In this document: positions 47,346 through 59,108 of the stretch, piece after piece | Position numbering within the stretch: position 1 is the stretch's first letter | Layout of the letters: each line of letters begins with the position of its first letter | From: Heloderma charlesbogerti | Lineage: Eukaryota > Chordata > Lepidosauria > Squamata > Helodermatidae | Length of the DNA: 64,000 bases | Assembly (NCBI GenBank): GCA_026122225.1 | Contig: JANEZZ010000399.1 | Span: 2,428,001-2,492,000 of the forward strand | Reading direction: 5' to 3' | Notes under the pieces: model-generated | The model's database searches: none | Told to the model about the DNA's origin: nothing | Seen by the model: the letters and a program-made list of their open reading frames with translations, nothing else | Position numbers and translations under genes: made by a program

Positions 47346-47764
47346 GGTGCAGTCCTTTGGCTGCTAGTCAGCGGCTAGATGGCCATAGGCTAGGTCAGTT
47401 CCCTGAGAACCAACCTTCACCCCCTCCCACACTGCCTCGTAGGCAGCGTAGAACGGCCCCATGCTCGGAAGAGGAGCACAGAGCGGCGAAAACGGGGCAT
47501 TCCTGGGGATGTGCCGGGGCGGGGAAGTCAGAAATCCAGTACGACACATCCAACGTCTCATCCAGCTACCGCTTCCCATGCTCCGACTTCCCACGGCTAG
47601 ACAGCTGAAATCGGCTGTCTAGCCACAAATGTAGGGTGGCTAAAGCATGGAGGGGACAATCCCCTCTGCACTTCTCCTGCCCTGCATTGGATAGACAGTC
47701 GCCTCCAAGTTTGGAGGCAGCTGCCTATCCCAGTAGGATTGCTCCCTCCATGATATAATAGTAA

Positions 47765-47765
47765 A

Positions 47766-47825
<60 letters not shown>
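47765..47825. repeat. (GATA)n microsatellite
   Basis: About 15 uninterrupted TAGA/GATA units. GATA arrays are frequent in squamate genomes. Confidence 0.97.
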
Positions 47826-48232
47826 TGTTGGATCTGAAGAGGTCTATTGGTTTAGTTGTTTAGCTGCCAAAAAAAGCTATTGTTTTCCTCTCATTACCAA
47901 TCTTATCGTTGTTGTTGGGACTGTGGTTCACCTAGTGTTAGAGAACCCATTGAATGGCAGATGTGACTCTACCACAACAGCAGCTTCTTCCCTATCAAAA
48001 GTAAGAAAAGATACCTGTACTTTAACTGAGGTTAATAAGTTAACCTTATTTTATTTTTCTCTATCTAGAGTGCAGATCTCCCCTCCCCACGTTACTCCCC
48101 CAAGGCAAAAATATTACCTTCACTGCTCATGGGTAGGGGCTAGTATTATATTAGAACTTGAAACAACTAATTCTTTATGAGATTTTCTGGAATGGCCCTG
48201 TTCTTTCATAACCTCCTGAAAAGACTGTAAAA

Positions 48233-48433
48233 ACAACAGTTGTAGTACCTTAAAGACCAACAGATGTGCTATGGCATAAGCTTTGGTGGACTGCAGTCCA
48301 TTTCATCAGATGTATCTCTAATCTATAAAACTCTAATCTATAAAAGCTTATGCCTTAATACATTTGTTAGATCTTATGGTGCCACAAGACTCTTTGTTTG
48401 TGCAGCAACAGGCTAACATGGTTACCCCTCTGG
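48233..48433. repeat. Sauropsid interspersed repeat with inverted ends, unclassified
   Basis: TACCTTAAAGACCAACAGATG, GGCATAAGCTTTGGTGGACT and CATTTCATCAGATG at the left, and CATTTGTTAGATCTTATGGT, GCCACAAGACTC and GGCTAACATGGTTACCCCTC at the right. The ends are reverse complements of each other. The word set is common in reptile and turtle DNA. Confidence 0.6.
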
Positions 48434-48662
48434 AAACAGGAGAACTGTGAAGATTTTGAGCTGAATTTCACAAACCCCCAGTGGTCCCTTCTTCTACGGA
48501 AAAACAGCTTTTGGTAGGATGCAATTTAGAGTGGAAAAGGGAAGGATGCTTACCTCTGTTTCCTGCCTACTGCTTTTCTGCTGCAACTCCCCCCAGGTAT
48601 TTCCACTCCTTTCACAGCACTCCAGACCTATATTTGTGGGGGGGGGGGGAGATTGCCTGCAG

Positions 48663-48809
48663 GGGACGCTGCAGTGAGTACTGTAAGGTCTAAATAGTTC
48701 TCTCCCTTCAGGCTACTGCAACTTCACTTAAAATCCAGGGATGCTGCAGTGAGTATGGTAAGGTCTAAATAGTCCTCTCCCTTCAGGCTACTGCAACTTC
48801 ACTTAAAAT
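48663..48809. repeat. Tandem duplication, 75-base unit, two copies
   Basis: Unit 1 and unit 2 share GCTGCAGTGAGTA, GTAAGGTCTAAATAG and CTCTCCCTTCAGGCTACTGC then AACTTCACTTAAAAT, with a 75-base period and only a few differences. A third partial CTTCTCCCTTCAGG follows at about 48826. Confidence 0.9.
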
Positions 48810-49611
48810 TGTCCCTTCTGAAGCTGCTTCTCCCTTCAGGTTTTTTTTTTTTTACATACATGTGTGAGTAATGTGTAATTCATTTCAAGGATTTTTTTTC
48901 ATTTCCTTCTAGTCTAGGGGCTATCATTCATCATCAATAAAACATTATTTCTTTCTCTTTCTCTACCTTCTATACCTTGGCCAGGATCCCATGGCCATAG
49001 TTTGTGCATACCTCAGGACTTTTCAGCTCCCCTTCCTGCTACAACCCACTGCGCCCCCCCCAACTGCCCTCAAAAGTCAGGGGACTTTCCACAGTGGCAT
49101 GAGACATGATGGGATGCCTCCAGAAGGAAAAAGGCACAAGTCACAGGCTTCTTTAGATCCCAGACCTTCCATTCTCACTCAAATGTATTCTTCTCAGTCT
49201 TTTACATTTAACTTTTTGTTGTGTTTCATTTGTATTTGCTTCCTCTGTTTGCAGTTCACCTTACTGTGTCACTGTTGATTAAGGGCCATCCATACCTTCA
49301 GTAAAATCTCTGTGATAAAGATATCAAACATTGAATGTCAAATTCATTACATCACTATAACAAAATAATTTTAAAAGGCAGCATTATGGGTGTGAGGATG
49401 AGCTCACTGGGGTGGAAAGAGAGGTGAAGAAAAAAAAAATGTGATGGGAGGGAGAGAAAAGGCAGGAAGAATGCTTGATATAGAGACATGGGAAACATAA
49501 GGTTAAAGGCATATTTTATATTGTAACCTTCCTGAAGCTTCAAGAAATAAATATAAATAATACAATGGTAAGAAATAAATTAATTCTATATGTGTGTAGC
49601 CAACAATTCTA

Positions 49612-49680
49612 TGACCTGGTTCGCACGACATGGCGACCCATGGTAAACTACATATTATAGTAATAGTGTGTTTACAATTA
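49612..49680. repeat. Foldback family A, terminal fragment
   Basis: CCTGGTTCGCACGACATGGC then ACCCATGGTAAAC matches the outer ends of the copies at 57.5 and 60.1 kb. The rest of the element is absent. Confidence 0.5.
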
Positions 49681-49872
49681 CATGCTTAGAGGCATGGCCA
49701 GTGCTTGACAAAAAAAGCAGCCACCAGGGGCCTCTATCAGTACTGCAGTGTGAGGAAAGGGAGAATTTACACACAGAAGAATGGAATGAAGGAGGGGAAA
49801 GGAGTGTGTAAGCCTTGGATGGAGGAGTGCTTGTGCCAATTGACACCCCTGATCAACCTTTGTGCTCTATGT

Positions 49873-50010
49873 CAGAGGTGGGCAGAAGGTAGGTTTCCAG
49901 TTGTTTTGGACTTCAACTCCCAGAAGCCCCTACCAGCCTGGCCAATGGTCAGGAATGCTGGCAGTTGAAGTCCAAAACATCTGAAAATCTACTTTCGGTC
50001 CAACCTTGTC
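49873..50010. mobile_element. hAT-like MITE
   Basis: CAGAGGTGGGCAGAAGGTAG at the left and CTACTTTCGGTCCAACCTTG at the right; the interior ACTTCAACTCCCAGAAGCCC / GGCAGTTGAAGTCC pairs. Flanking 8-mers CTCTATGT and TCCTACGT agree at five positions, a decayed duplication at best. Confidence 0.65.
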
Positions 50011-51534
50011 CTACGTTCCCCACTTCCTCCTTTCAAAACAAAATACAAAATGTACCCATTAAGGCTACCCTTTTACTTGCACTGCAGTGTCTCACCATTA
50101 TTAATCTTTTTAATTTCTTGTTTCCCTGTTTGTGTGCATGTTGGCACATGCATGTGTTACAGGTCTTAATTTCAGTATTTGACGTTTTTCTGTTGTTTCA
50201 TTAACAAAAACATCATAAGACTGGCCAACAGCTCTCTCCCCCCGCCCCCACTTCCACACAACAAATCTAACCCCTGCCCCCCCCTTCATCACATGACAGG
50301 ATATCCTTCCACGGACACTGGAATCCACTCAGCCCTAATTTAACACTAATTAAACAAAAAAAAATCTGTGCTTTTAAGGCCTTAGCAAGACTCACTGTGG
50401 CAAAGTTTACCATGTCCATCATTGTAGTCAACTCCATTTGAAGAAAAATATATCTGATTTGCAGAAAGCTGATATACTTGGCTGAATGTCTGGCATTATT
50501 CTTTTCATCTATACAAATCATTGCTGAAAAGCAAAAACATATCTGTGGTGCTGCAGTACGTCAGTATTTCTCAGGTTTTTGAAAGCTGTTCTTGTCTATA
50601 GAAAATGAAACCAACAACAAATTTCACCTTGTGTTTGCCTATGGCTAGTTGTCTGGGGCGGAGCGGGTGGGGGGGTTCCCTTCATGCCTCACACAAAACA
50701 CTTTAGTTTCAGGTCATGCTGCAATAAATGCACGTTACTTACATGTACTGTGCCTTTTTGCACTAAGTACAAGTAAACATTTCCCAAAGAGGTAATGACT
50801 GCTATAAACTCTCTCTTCCCTGGACACACTAAAGTATTGTACACATTCCAAGAGGCCTGCTTGTTTGAAACAGAAAACCATTTACCTATGCTTGACTGAA
50901 CCTGAGCATATAAAGTGTTCATTTCAGTCAAATTTCATTTGAAAACAGGAGAGAAGACTTCCTGGCTATGCTTTTTTTTTTTTTGCATATAAACTTTAGG
51001 TGAAAAAGCAAGACACAAACAAAATGATTCTTTTTATTAGTTTGCTTTTAAAATAGGCTCAGAATATCTGAATCAGCATGAAAAAGTTTTTAAAATTGAA
51101 TTTTCCACATGCATACTGCTTGCATTATTTTTTGTCACAGAGCCAATTTATATTTTACACAACAAGCACATTTGTCACATATATGCTTATTTGCATCAGT
51201 AAATGCTGTAAAATGTGGAAGCAGATGTTTGTAAATGTAGAGTAGACATGCACTATGGAATTGTGACCATTCAGGGCTCCCCAGCATTGTTTGCCTCCAG
51301 TGTTTGTATGTTTATAAACAAACATCTCCACTTGATACTTTTACATTGTTACCACCACAGACACTAGCATATATGCAGTGTTCATGCTTGCTGCAAAAAA
51401 TATGCCCATGGTGTTCGTTTTATGATCATGCAACAGGGTGTCTCTGCCTGGGAAATTCATACTTTCCCATGCTTTATCAAAGTTGACATGTCCACATTAA
51501 ACTGAGTGGTGGTGGTTAACCATCAAAACTTGGC

Positions 51535-52790
51535 TCACATTCATTTATTCTTTTATAGCCCCCACCCCCAATTACCCCACTTTTCCCCTCCAAAAAGGAG
51601 TCGCTCAAAATGGCTTACAAAATATAATAACCATAATCCACCATTAAAACACAGTTATTAACAGTGTCAAAGACAAAAAACAGAATGAGCCAAAGCTAAC
51701 CTTCAATACATTAAATTAAGCAACAGCAGAATCAAGACAGTTATTTAAAAAGAAATGTCTTTATTTGCCAGTGGAACACAGATAAAGAAGAAGATAACCT
51801 AACCTTTTGGCACCAGGAGTTCCACATAAGGAGCTTCACCACAGAACGCCCTCTTGTACGTTGCCACCAACCATGCCTCAGAAAGCAGTGGCACATGCAA
51901 GAGGGACACAACAGCTGATCTGTTGGTACAATACAGGTCATATAGAATGATCATCGAGTCAGAGTTTTACAAGCAGCATTCTGGACTATTTGAAGTTACT
52001 GGGTGGTTTTCAAGGACACTCCTGGGTACAGCATATCACAGTAGGCCCATTAAGATGTAACTAATGCATGTAGTTACATTGATTACATGCAGGACCATGG
52101 CCAAGTCTGACTGTACCATGAATGGCAGAAACACTTCTGGTCACAATCTATGCCTGAGCAATAAGGCTGGGCCCAGGAGTACTCCCAGCCTATGAACGTT
52201 ATATTTTAAGGGGACTGCAGCCATGTCCAGAACAGGCTGACTTCCTATCCCTGGACTGGCAGACCTTCTAACCAATAGCACCTTTGTCTTATCTGATTTA
52301 GTTTCAGTTTGTTTACTCTCACCCACCTCAACACTGACCCAAACACCAGTTCAGAACTTCAACAGCCTCCCCAGGATACTATGGAAAGGAAATATAGGGA
52401 TGAGTATAATCAGCATACAGATGAAAACCCACTCCACATCCCTGTATGATCTCTCCCAGTGATTTCATGTAGATGTTAAAAAGCATAGGGGACAGAATCG
52501 AACCCTGTGGGACCCCATAAACCAAGGAGTCAGTCACAAATGCCCCAGCACTGCTTCTGAAGCCTACCCAAAAGGAAGGGCTAGAGTCGCTGCAAAACCA
52601 CCACCCCACACACACGCACGCGCACACACCATCATCCCAGCAAGGCAGCCCAGAAGGACACAGTGCTTGATGGTTTCAAAAGCTGGTGAGAGGTCCAGCA
52701 GAACCAACAGAGAGACACTCCCCCTGTCTAGTTCCCAAAGCTTCTAATACCCTCAGATAAAATGCCCTATCCAGGCATATTATCAGATGG
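51535..52790 (-). mobile_element. L2-type LINE, antisense, decayed
   Basis: The 3' non-coding part (CAAAATGGCTTACAAAATA) lies at the left. Further right, minus-strand translation GVPQGSILSPMLFNIYMKSL then LYADYTHPYISF gives reverse-transcriptase motifs, with the second catalytic Asp replaced by Tyr. Further upstream, FETIKHCVLLGCLAG-like remnants follow. Inactive. Confidence 0.78.
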
Positions 52791-52899
52791 CTTTACAGCC
52801 TGATCATAAGATTTATTGCAGCAAAAAATCTATATGTTGTACAGAAAGCACCATCATCCAGGGATTTGGGTTGCTGGGAATTTTAGGGTGTATATCACC

Positions 52900-53800
52900 A
52901 ATAGACCAACAGCTGTATTTCTCCTTTGCATCTACCAGTGAAGTTGCTGATGTTCTAAATCGGTGCCTGGATTAGGACAAATACAGTAAATTAAGTCTTA
53001 ATCCAGACTCAAGACAGAGTTGCTAGCAGGAGACAGACTGACTCTGGAATAGGAATTCAACTTGATTTGGATGGGGGTACTCTCCCCTTGAAAAATTAGG
53101 TTTGTAGTTTAGGGATGGTTCTGGACTCAGCTTTGCACATGGATGCTCAGAGTGCCTTTGACCAGCTTAGTCTGGAGCATCAACTGCATCTGTTCATGAT
53201 GAGATCAGACCTGGCCATAGTGACTCATGCCTTAGTTACACCTAGAAGAGGCTACCTTTGAAGAGTCTTCAAAAATTGTCACTCATCCAGAATGCAGCAG
53301 TGAGAATGCTGGAGGGTCATGTTACACTTGCTCTGCAAGAGCTACACTGGTTCCCCATTTGTTTCTTTGCACAATTCAAAGTGTTGGTGATGACCTTCAA
53401 AGCTGTAAATGGTTTAAGGCCCAGGATACCTTAAGGACTGTGTCCTCCCATACCGGCCTGCCTGCACGCTGAAACCTGATGGAATGGCCCTTCTCCAACT
53501 ATGGTGGAGGCTCAACTGATGGGAATGAAAGAATGGGCTTCTCTGTAGCCTCACCTAACTTGCCCCTGGAGGCTTGATTGGCCCCTTCTCTTTTGGTGTG
53601 TCACCATATGGCAAAAACCTTTCTGCTTAGGCATACTTTTCTTTTATCTTTTATACTATCCGATGCCTTTGTATTATCTGCAGAACCTTTCTCTATTTAA
53701 ATTATATTGTAATTTTCTTTGGAATTTTATTGTATTTTATGGTTGATTTTAAGTGTGATTAGGCACCCTGAGTGGTGCATAAGCACCAGAAGGGCAAGAT
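52900..53800 (+). mobile_element. L2-type LINE 3' part, sense, decayed
   Basis: Coding remnants on the + strand with frameshifts: CAGAATGCAGCAGTGAGAAT, GAGCTACACTGGTTCCCC (EL-HWFP) and TCAAAGTGTTGGTGATGACC (FKVLVMTF), then a T-rich 3' end near 53640-53800. It lies head-to-head with the antisense copy at 51535-52790. Confidence 0.7.
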
Positions 53801-53809
53801 ATACATACG

Positions 53810-53848
53810 TATGTGTGTGCGCGCGCGCGCGCACGCGTGTGTGTGTAT
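53810..53848. repeat. (TG/CG)n alternating tract
   Basis: GTGTGTGCGCGCGCGCGCGC followed by ACGCGTGTGTGTGTAT: pure purine-pyrimidine alternation, a candidate Z-DNA segment. Confidence 0.9.
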
Positions 53849-54267
53849 AAAAATGCCACTTGAGTGCTGAAAAATAAGATGTTATCATGATGGGACAGAG
53901 ACTTTACAGTGGTACCAAAAGGAGGGAGTTCCATTTCAGTAATATTTAAAGTACTGTTACTTTAACTGGCTATTTTAGCATTATTTCTCAGCCACTATTA
54001 TTGGATAATAAATGGTTTTCAGTAACTCCAACTTTTCACTTCTCACTGAAATTAATTGTTGACCCTGAATTTGTGAAGATAATGCTTACTATACCACTAT
54101 GTTAAAAGTTTATTCATTGAAGAAAAGGTGAAAATTTCCCTGAAGCAAAATGTATAGAAGCACTAATGTTGTTATATTCATGTATGAGAATAAAAAACTT
54201 AAAATTGAAATTTATATTGGCAGATGCTCATTCCTGGTCATACAATAACTGGAACATTAGAGATTTA

Positions 54268-54388
54268 GGGTGCAATCCCTTGCATGTTTAGACACAAAAA
54301 AGTCCTACAACTCCCAGCATGACTAGCTGGGGAATACTGGAGTTGTGGGAACTTTTTTTCTGTCTAAACATGCATAGAATTGCACTCT
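54268..54388. mobile_element. Palindromic MITE-like element
   Basis: Inverted ends of about 46 bases: GGTGCAATCCCTTGCATGTT then TAGACACAAAAAAGTCC at the left; GGAACTTTTTTTCTGTCTAA then ACATGCATAGAATTGCACTC at the right. The central ACAACTCCCAGCATGAC / GGAGTTGTGGG also pairs. Non-coding. Confidence 0.8.
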
Positions 54389-55897
54389 TAAAGATCCATA
54401 GATCATTCCATGCTGTTTCACATGCACCTTTACCAAACAGATAGCTAGAAGGAAGGAAGGCTCAGATTGAGACACACACACACACCGCCATCACCCCCCA
54501 AACAAGTGATGGTGTTCCATGCATAATCTCAAGCAGAAGAAATACACACTCAGTCCAAAATAGTGCCCATAGAGCTCACTTCCTGCACAGCTTGGCTTCA
54601 CTGAATTCTCATGAAAGAATATGATCCGAAGTCTCACTTCTCATCTTGCCCACATATATTAGAATAGGACTTCTAGAAAGATAAATTATCCATGTGCAGG
54701 GGTTCTTTATCACCCACACATGGTATTCTCCTAGTCAGAGAAGAGAATGGAAAAGTCTCTTAATGCATAGTGATCCATACTTGTATTGAAGCCATTGCAT
54801 CACAGTTGGCGGGTGCAATCCAAATGAAGTTAAGCATGTTTTAAGCCCCAGTTAAATTTAGTGGGAGTTAAGCAAGCTTAATTTTGTTTGTATTGTGTCC
54901 AAAAGGAATTATAAGATATCACTGTTGCAAACTAAAACATCCAACAAAATAATAATAATAAAGTCCAGCCCCCGGAATGAGATTTGTAGAGAAATTTCTC
55001 TGTGTGCAGTTTAAGTCTCTAGACTACTGGTGCTTAAAAAAAGAACAGAGCTACTTGCCATTATTTCTGAATATAGAAAATATTCTCCATCCTTCATCCT
55101 ACATTTATTTGTTTATTTGGCAATAGTTGAGTCACATGGCTTTGCCATAAGCCCAGATCACTTACTAAAAAAGCCTGCACAGTACTGAACAAACTTCATA
55201 TTGTTCAATATTTTGTTTCATGTTTTCTTTCTTTTATAAAAATAAATTACTTCATATGTTTACTCCAATGGTTTTATAATTTACTATGGCTTAGATAAGT
55301 GCAAGTGGGAGAGATGCTTTTCTGTAATGATTGCCTAAAGGTAATTTTGTGGTCCATGGATGCTTTCTGATAATTATCTAAAATGCAACAGATAGAGGCA
55401 GTTGCTGCTGTAAGCGAAGTAATACAATTATGCTATGGGAAAGAGGGGGGAGTATTGAATATTGTTGTTCTAACCCAGTTAAAACTGCATGTGTGGGCTA
55501 TGGGCTTCCAACAGTAGTGCTAGAAAAGAATCCAGTTTGGCCCAAACACTAAAGCAGGTTCTTCTGCACTCAAACATTTCTAATCAGTTTTACAAAAGTC
55601 GTGAAAATAAGTCCACCAAAATTATTAGCCTCCAAATCTTGCTAATCTCACACATAGCCTAAGAACATAAGAAGTTCATTTTGAAAAGATTCTTTGCCCA
55701 AGTGAGTGGCTGTTGTGCCTGTTGCACCTGATGTGTCTTTTAAGTGGGATTAATTAAATATCTTGGTAAATAATATTTTATTTCTATTTTGCTTGCTAAT
55801 GTGTTAATGAAAAGTAAAGGATAAGTTCTGTGTGGCTTCATTTGTCATATTTTGGAACACATTCTATTTGAGATGTCCTTTGTTTCTTTTGGCACAG

Positions 55898-56000
55898 TGT
55901 TCATTTGGCAAGAAGATTACTACAGCTTGAAAAGCAAAACACGTTGCTTGCAAAAGATCTGGAGCGTCAGAAGGAACAAGTTACCCAGATTTCACAAGAG
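55898..56000 (+). CDS. PIBF1: PIBF1 coding exon 4 of 6 in window
   Basis: A 103-base exon. The acceptor GGCACAG has a T-rich tract (TTTGTTTCTTTTGG) and the donor is GTATAC, which departs from consensus at +4 and +5. The first base completes Ser; 34 codons follow: [20 protein letters not shown] then [14 protein letters not shown]. Human PIBF1 has VHLARRVLQLEKQN at the same place. The exit is in phase 0. About 20 bases into the following intron lies an alternating purine-pyrimidine (CG/CA)n tract at 56020-56050, unusually close to a weak 5' splice site. The role is continued parallel coiled coil in the C-terminal half of the protein. Confidence 0.95.
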
Positions 56001-56019
56001 GTATACAATGACCAACAAT

Positions 56020-56050
56020 ATATACACGCGCGCACACGCACACACACACA
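56020..56050. repeat. (CG/CA)n tract beside PIBF1 exon 4 donor
   Basis: Alternating ATATATACACGCGCGC ... ACACACACACA begins 20 bases after the 5' splice site. Confidence 0.9.
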
Positions 56051-56528
56051 AAATGCATGTATGGATTGGAATTTTAAAGCAACATTTTTAATGTATTTGT
56101 TCGGACAATTGAGGAAAATACATACCTGCTAATCCTTTTCAGAGCAATTTATGTTGTATTAAAGCAGAGATGAAAAGACAGATTACTCTGCAGACTAAAC
56201 AAAAACGCAGACTAGACAGATAAGTCTCTGTTTCCTGAACAGGGGAAGAACTAGCAAAACTGGTTCAATGTTCTTGAGGTATTTTATTTTTTCCTGTAAT
56301 ACCACTGCTTTTATACAGTTGCTTTTCAGATTCCTTATCCATAAAGGCATATTTACCTGCCAACTTGCCTGTTTTCCAAGACTGCTTAGTCTCCTGAGAT
56401 TTTTAACATACAAAACTCATTAATTGCTATCGCTGGTAAAATAGCGAAATTCTTCTCGGATTTACTGATCTTTTAAATTTTGCTTTTAGAGATACTTGGG
56501 TTATGTAGTCTGATTAGTTACAATACAA

Positions 56529-56638
56529 TGGGTTGGATCCAGACTTAGTCATACTCAGAGTTAGACCCATTGAAATTAATGGGACTTAAGTTAGTCATGG
56601 CTCTACTCTAAATATGTCTAACTCTAGATCCAACCCAA
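56529..56638. repeat. Palindromic element (family B)
   Basis: Ends GGGTTGGATCCAGACTTAG and CTAACTCTAGATCCAACCC are inverted partners; the inner GAGTTAGACCCATTGAAATT and ATGGGACTTAAGTTAGTCAT carry the family core seen at 10.9 kb. Confidence 0.75.
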
Positions 56639-57222
56639 TAATATAGTACATGTTGAAGTACTGCTTTGTTGTGTGTGTGTCCTACACCTATTCTGGCATC
56701 AAAGAGCACTCACTAAGTCTATACATTTACTTGCTTGGAAATTGATGGGAGACAAAACAGTGTTTTTGAGGACTGGGAAAATGTGGTTTCCATGTAACAG
56801 CACAGCTTACCCTAGGGAAATGTCTGAGTCCATGGCAAAAACAAAATACAGCAAATTCCTCACACTCACAATTCATTATAGCTGGATGATAGTATTGTAA
56901 ATGAATTGCTAGTTTCTTTTATTTGGTTTTTCACGATAACAACTTGATTACTAGAAGGATGTAGCAGAATTGTCATCCACTTCCTAATAACAGCTTTCTG
57001 GCCACTTTCTTCATATATAGAAAATGCTTCTAACAACTTAATCCTAAAAACATTAAATAGAAGTAAATTCTGTTAATCTAATGGAGTTTTCTTTCACATA
57101 ATTTGTGCTCAAATTGTCAATAGGACAAACTAAATGTAGTACTTTTCCATTTTCTGGAAATAAAAATAAAATAAAATTTCTGGATAACCTCCCTTTGTTT
57201 TCCTACTGCTGAGAGAGTAGGA

Positions 57223-57457
57223 AAGCCAGTGTGGTGCAGTGGTGAGAGTGTTGGACTGGGAGCCGGGAGATCCAGGTTCTGGTCCCCACTCAACCATGGA
57301 AGCTCACTGGGTGACTTTCGGCCAGTCACAGACTCTCAGCCCAACCTACTGCACAGGGTTGTTGTTGTGAGGATAAAATGGAGAGGAGGAGGAGGATAAT
57401 GTAAGCCACCTTGATTGGTTTCCTTGCAAGAGGAAAAAAAGTGGGATATAAATGCAA

Positions 57458-57489
<32 letters not shown>

Positions 57490-57491
57490 AT
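57223..57491 (+). mobile_element. Sauria-type SINE, complete
   Basis: tRNA-derived head: TGGTGCAGTGG (A-box region, 57232-57242) and GGTTCTGGTCC (B-box-like, 57275-57285). The body has CTCACTGGGTGACTTTCGGC, CACAGGGTTGTTGTTGTGAG and GGATAAAATGGAGAGGAGG, and the 3' part GTGGGATATAAATGCAATTA ends in (AAAT)n. This is the structure of the Sauria SINE of squamates, thought to be moved by BovB enzymes (family knowledge), which fits the BovB copies nearby. No clear target duplication. Confidence 0.88.
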
Positions 57492-57537
57492 ACTGTTTGG
57501 TCTGTGAATATCTGTTATCCTGTGGCTTCAAAAACAC

Positions 57538-57715
57538 TGTGCCAGTTCGCATGATCACTGTGGGTTAAATGACCAGGTGGGTTAAATGTGCCAGGTGCCA
57601 TTTGCCTGTTAACCTGCCTGGGCATGGCTTGTCGTGTTGTCCAAACCCAGGCAACATGGCTTGTTGGAGGAGGAAACAGCCCTCAAATAACCCAACAACA
57701 GCCTGTGGGTCTTTG
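57538..57715. repeat. Foldback family A copy
   Basis: GCCAGTTCGCATGATCACTG, GGTTAAATGACCAGGTGGGTT, GCTTGTCGTGTTGTCCAAAC and CTCAAATAACCCAACAAC. The left end matches the right end (inverted) of the 60.1-60.4 kb copy. Confidence 0.6.
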
Positions 57716-59071
57716 AATTAGATTAAATTATTGGCATATTCTAAATTTTAGTAAGATTTTAAAATACAGTGCTTCAGTCAGGAGATAAGTCTTCTGTATC
57801 TATTTCATTGGGGCCAGGTGACTTCTAAATATTATTTGGCAACTGGTTCCCACCACCACCACCTTTTTTAAAAGTTCTCTTTCTGCGAAGGCTTCAACCA
57901 AAATAATCCTTCTAGACCAGTTTGTAGCTCATAGATCTTCTTCAACACAGAAAATTAAGCACAATCTAAATGTTGTATGTATTCCAGGTTTGGTTTTTCA
58001 GGGTTGTTCAAATGCCTCTCTCCTATGTAGAAGGTGCCAGAAAATGTTTTTCTTTGGTCTGCTCTTTATAGCAGCGTGTAATGTTTTGTGTTTACCATGT
58101 GAGCTACTTGAATCATGTGGTCTGTCTATGCTGAGTGTCATACGGAAATGTTCCATGTCATGGGGATGATACATGTGACTCGGCCATATTTCTTTTGTAG
58201 CCTTCACATGAGAGGGGTAACACTTGAACTGGCCCTTTGTTTATACTTTCACTGAGGAGTAGTCTGAGAAATATCATAACTCCTATTTCGTTTTCAGGGC
58301 TAGTTTACATATTGCCAAAGCACATGTGAGGTACCAGAAAAAAATTCCCCTGTGGTATGCTCTACACAGCAAGATGTACTGGGCAGGTATTTCCTCTAGG
58401 CAACTCATGTTTGCAGCCCAGTCTGCAACCCAATACTCTAAATTAGATTAATTTAAACACATTTTCCTATTTTCATTGGATAGAGCTAGATAAGTGTCAC
58501 TTCAAGGCTTAACTGGCCTGTAGATTGGGGTGCAAGAAGAATACTATAGTGTATTATCATAAATGAGAGTTGTGCAGGGATTGGAAATTAATGTGGAAAG
58601 GGCCATTAATTTTCATACATATATGCTGATTTAATTATGTGTAGCATTGAGGTTGATTTTATGTGCCTTAGCCCGTAAGATACATCTTTCACTATTTATA
58701 AAGAAACTAAGGTGTTTATGTGGTGCCCATAATATTGAAATGTTGTCAAATATCAGAATTATACAATTAATGAGCATATTTGGCATATTCTGCTTTTGAA
58801 AGCAACACTTCAGTTATTTTCAGTTAGTAATTTCATAATACTTTTGGCAGGATTAATGAACTTTATGACAGGTAAATCTTCTAATAACTTTAAAAAGACA
58901 TAGGTTAGCATCCATTTTACTGAGAGAATGGAGTCAGTTGCAATGTAAAGTTTAATGGACCTTTAGCTTCAGCCTACAACAACTTTTAAAATTGTGTTTA
59001 CATGTGGTTTCAAAGATTATTCTCTAAATAATGAAGCATATTAAGTTCTCTTTTCTAAAATCACACATCTT

Positions 59072-59106
59072 TCTTTCCTTCCTTCCTTCCATCCTTCCTT
59101 CCTTCC
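59072..59106. repeat. (TTCC)n microsatellite forming a polypyrimidine tract
   Basis: TTCTTTCCTTCCTTCCTTCC, A, then TCCTTCCTTCCTTCC runs directly into the CAG acceptor of PIBF1 exon 5. Confidence 0.95.
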
Positions 59107-59108
59107 AG

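Larger units (their letters stand above)
43747..55897 (+). other. PIBF1: PIBF1 intron (12.2 kb)
   Basis: Between GTAAAA and GGCACAG. It holds family C repeats, several L2 fragments in both orientations, a GATA microsatellite, a 75-base tandem duplication, hAT-like elements and palindromes. 50020-51530 and 54400-55890 contain nothing I can identify. Confidence 0.9.
56001..59108 (+). other. PIBF1: PIBF1 intron (3.1 kb)
   Basis: GTATAC to the TTCC-rich tract and CAG. It contains the (CG/CA)n tract 56020-56050, a palindrome, the complete Sauria-type SINE and a foldback copy. 57720-59070 shows nothing identifiable. Confidence 0.9.

Noticed and set aside
47765..47825. CRISPR-like array
   Set aside because: It is a plain tetranucleotide repeat without spacers; the window is vertebrate nuclear DNA.
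57223..57300. tRNA gene
   Set aside because: A- and B-box-like words are present, but the cloverleaf is not maintained and the segment continues into a SINE body with an (AAAT)n tail.
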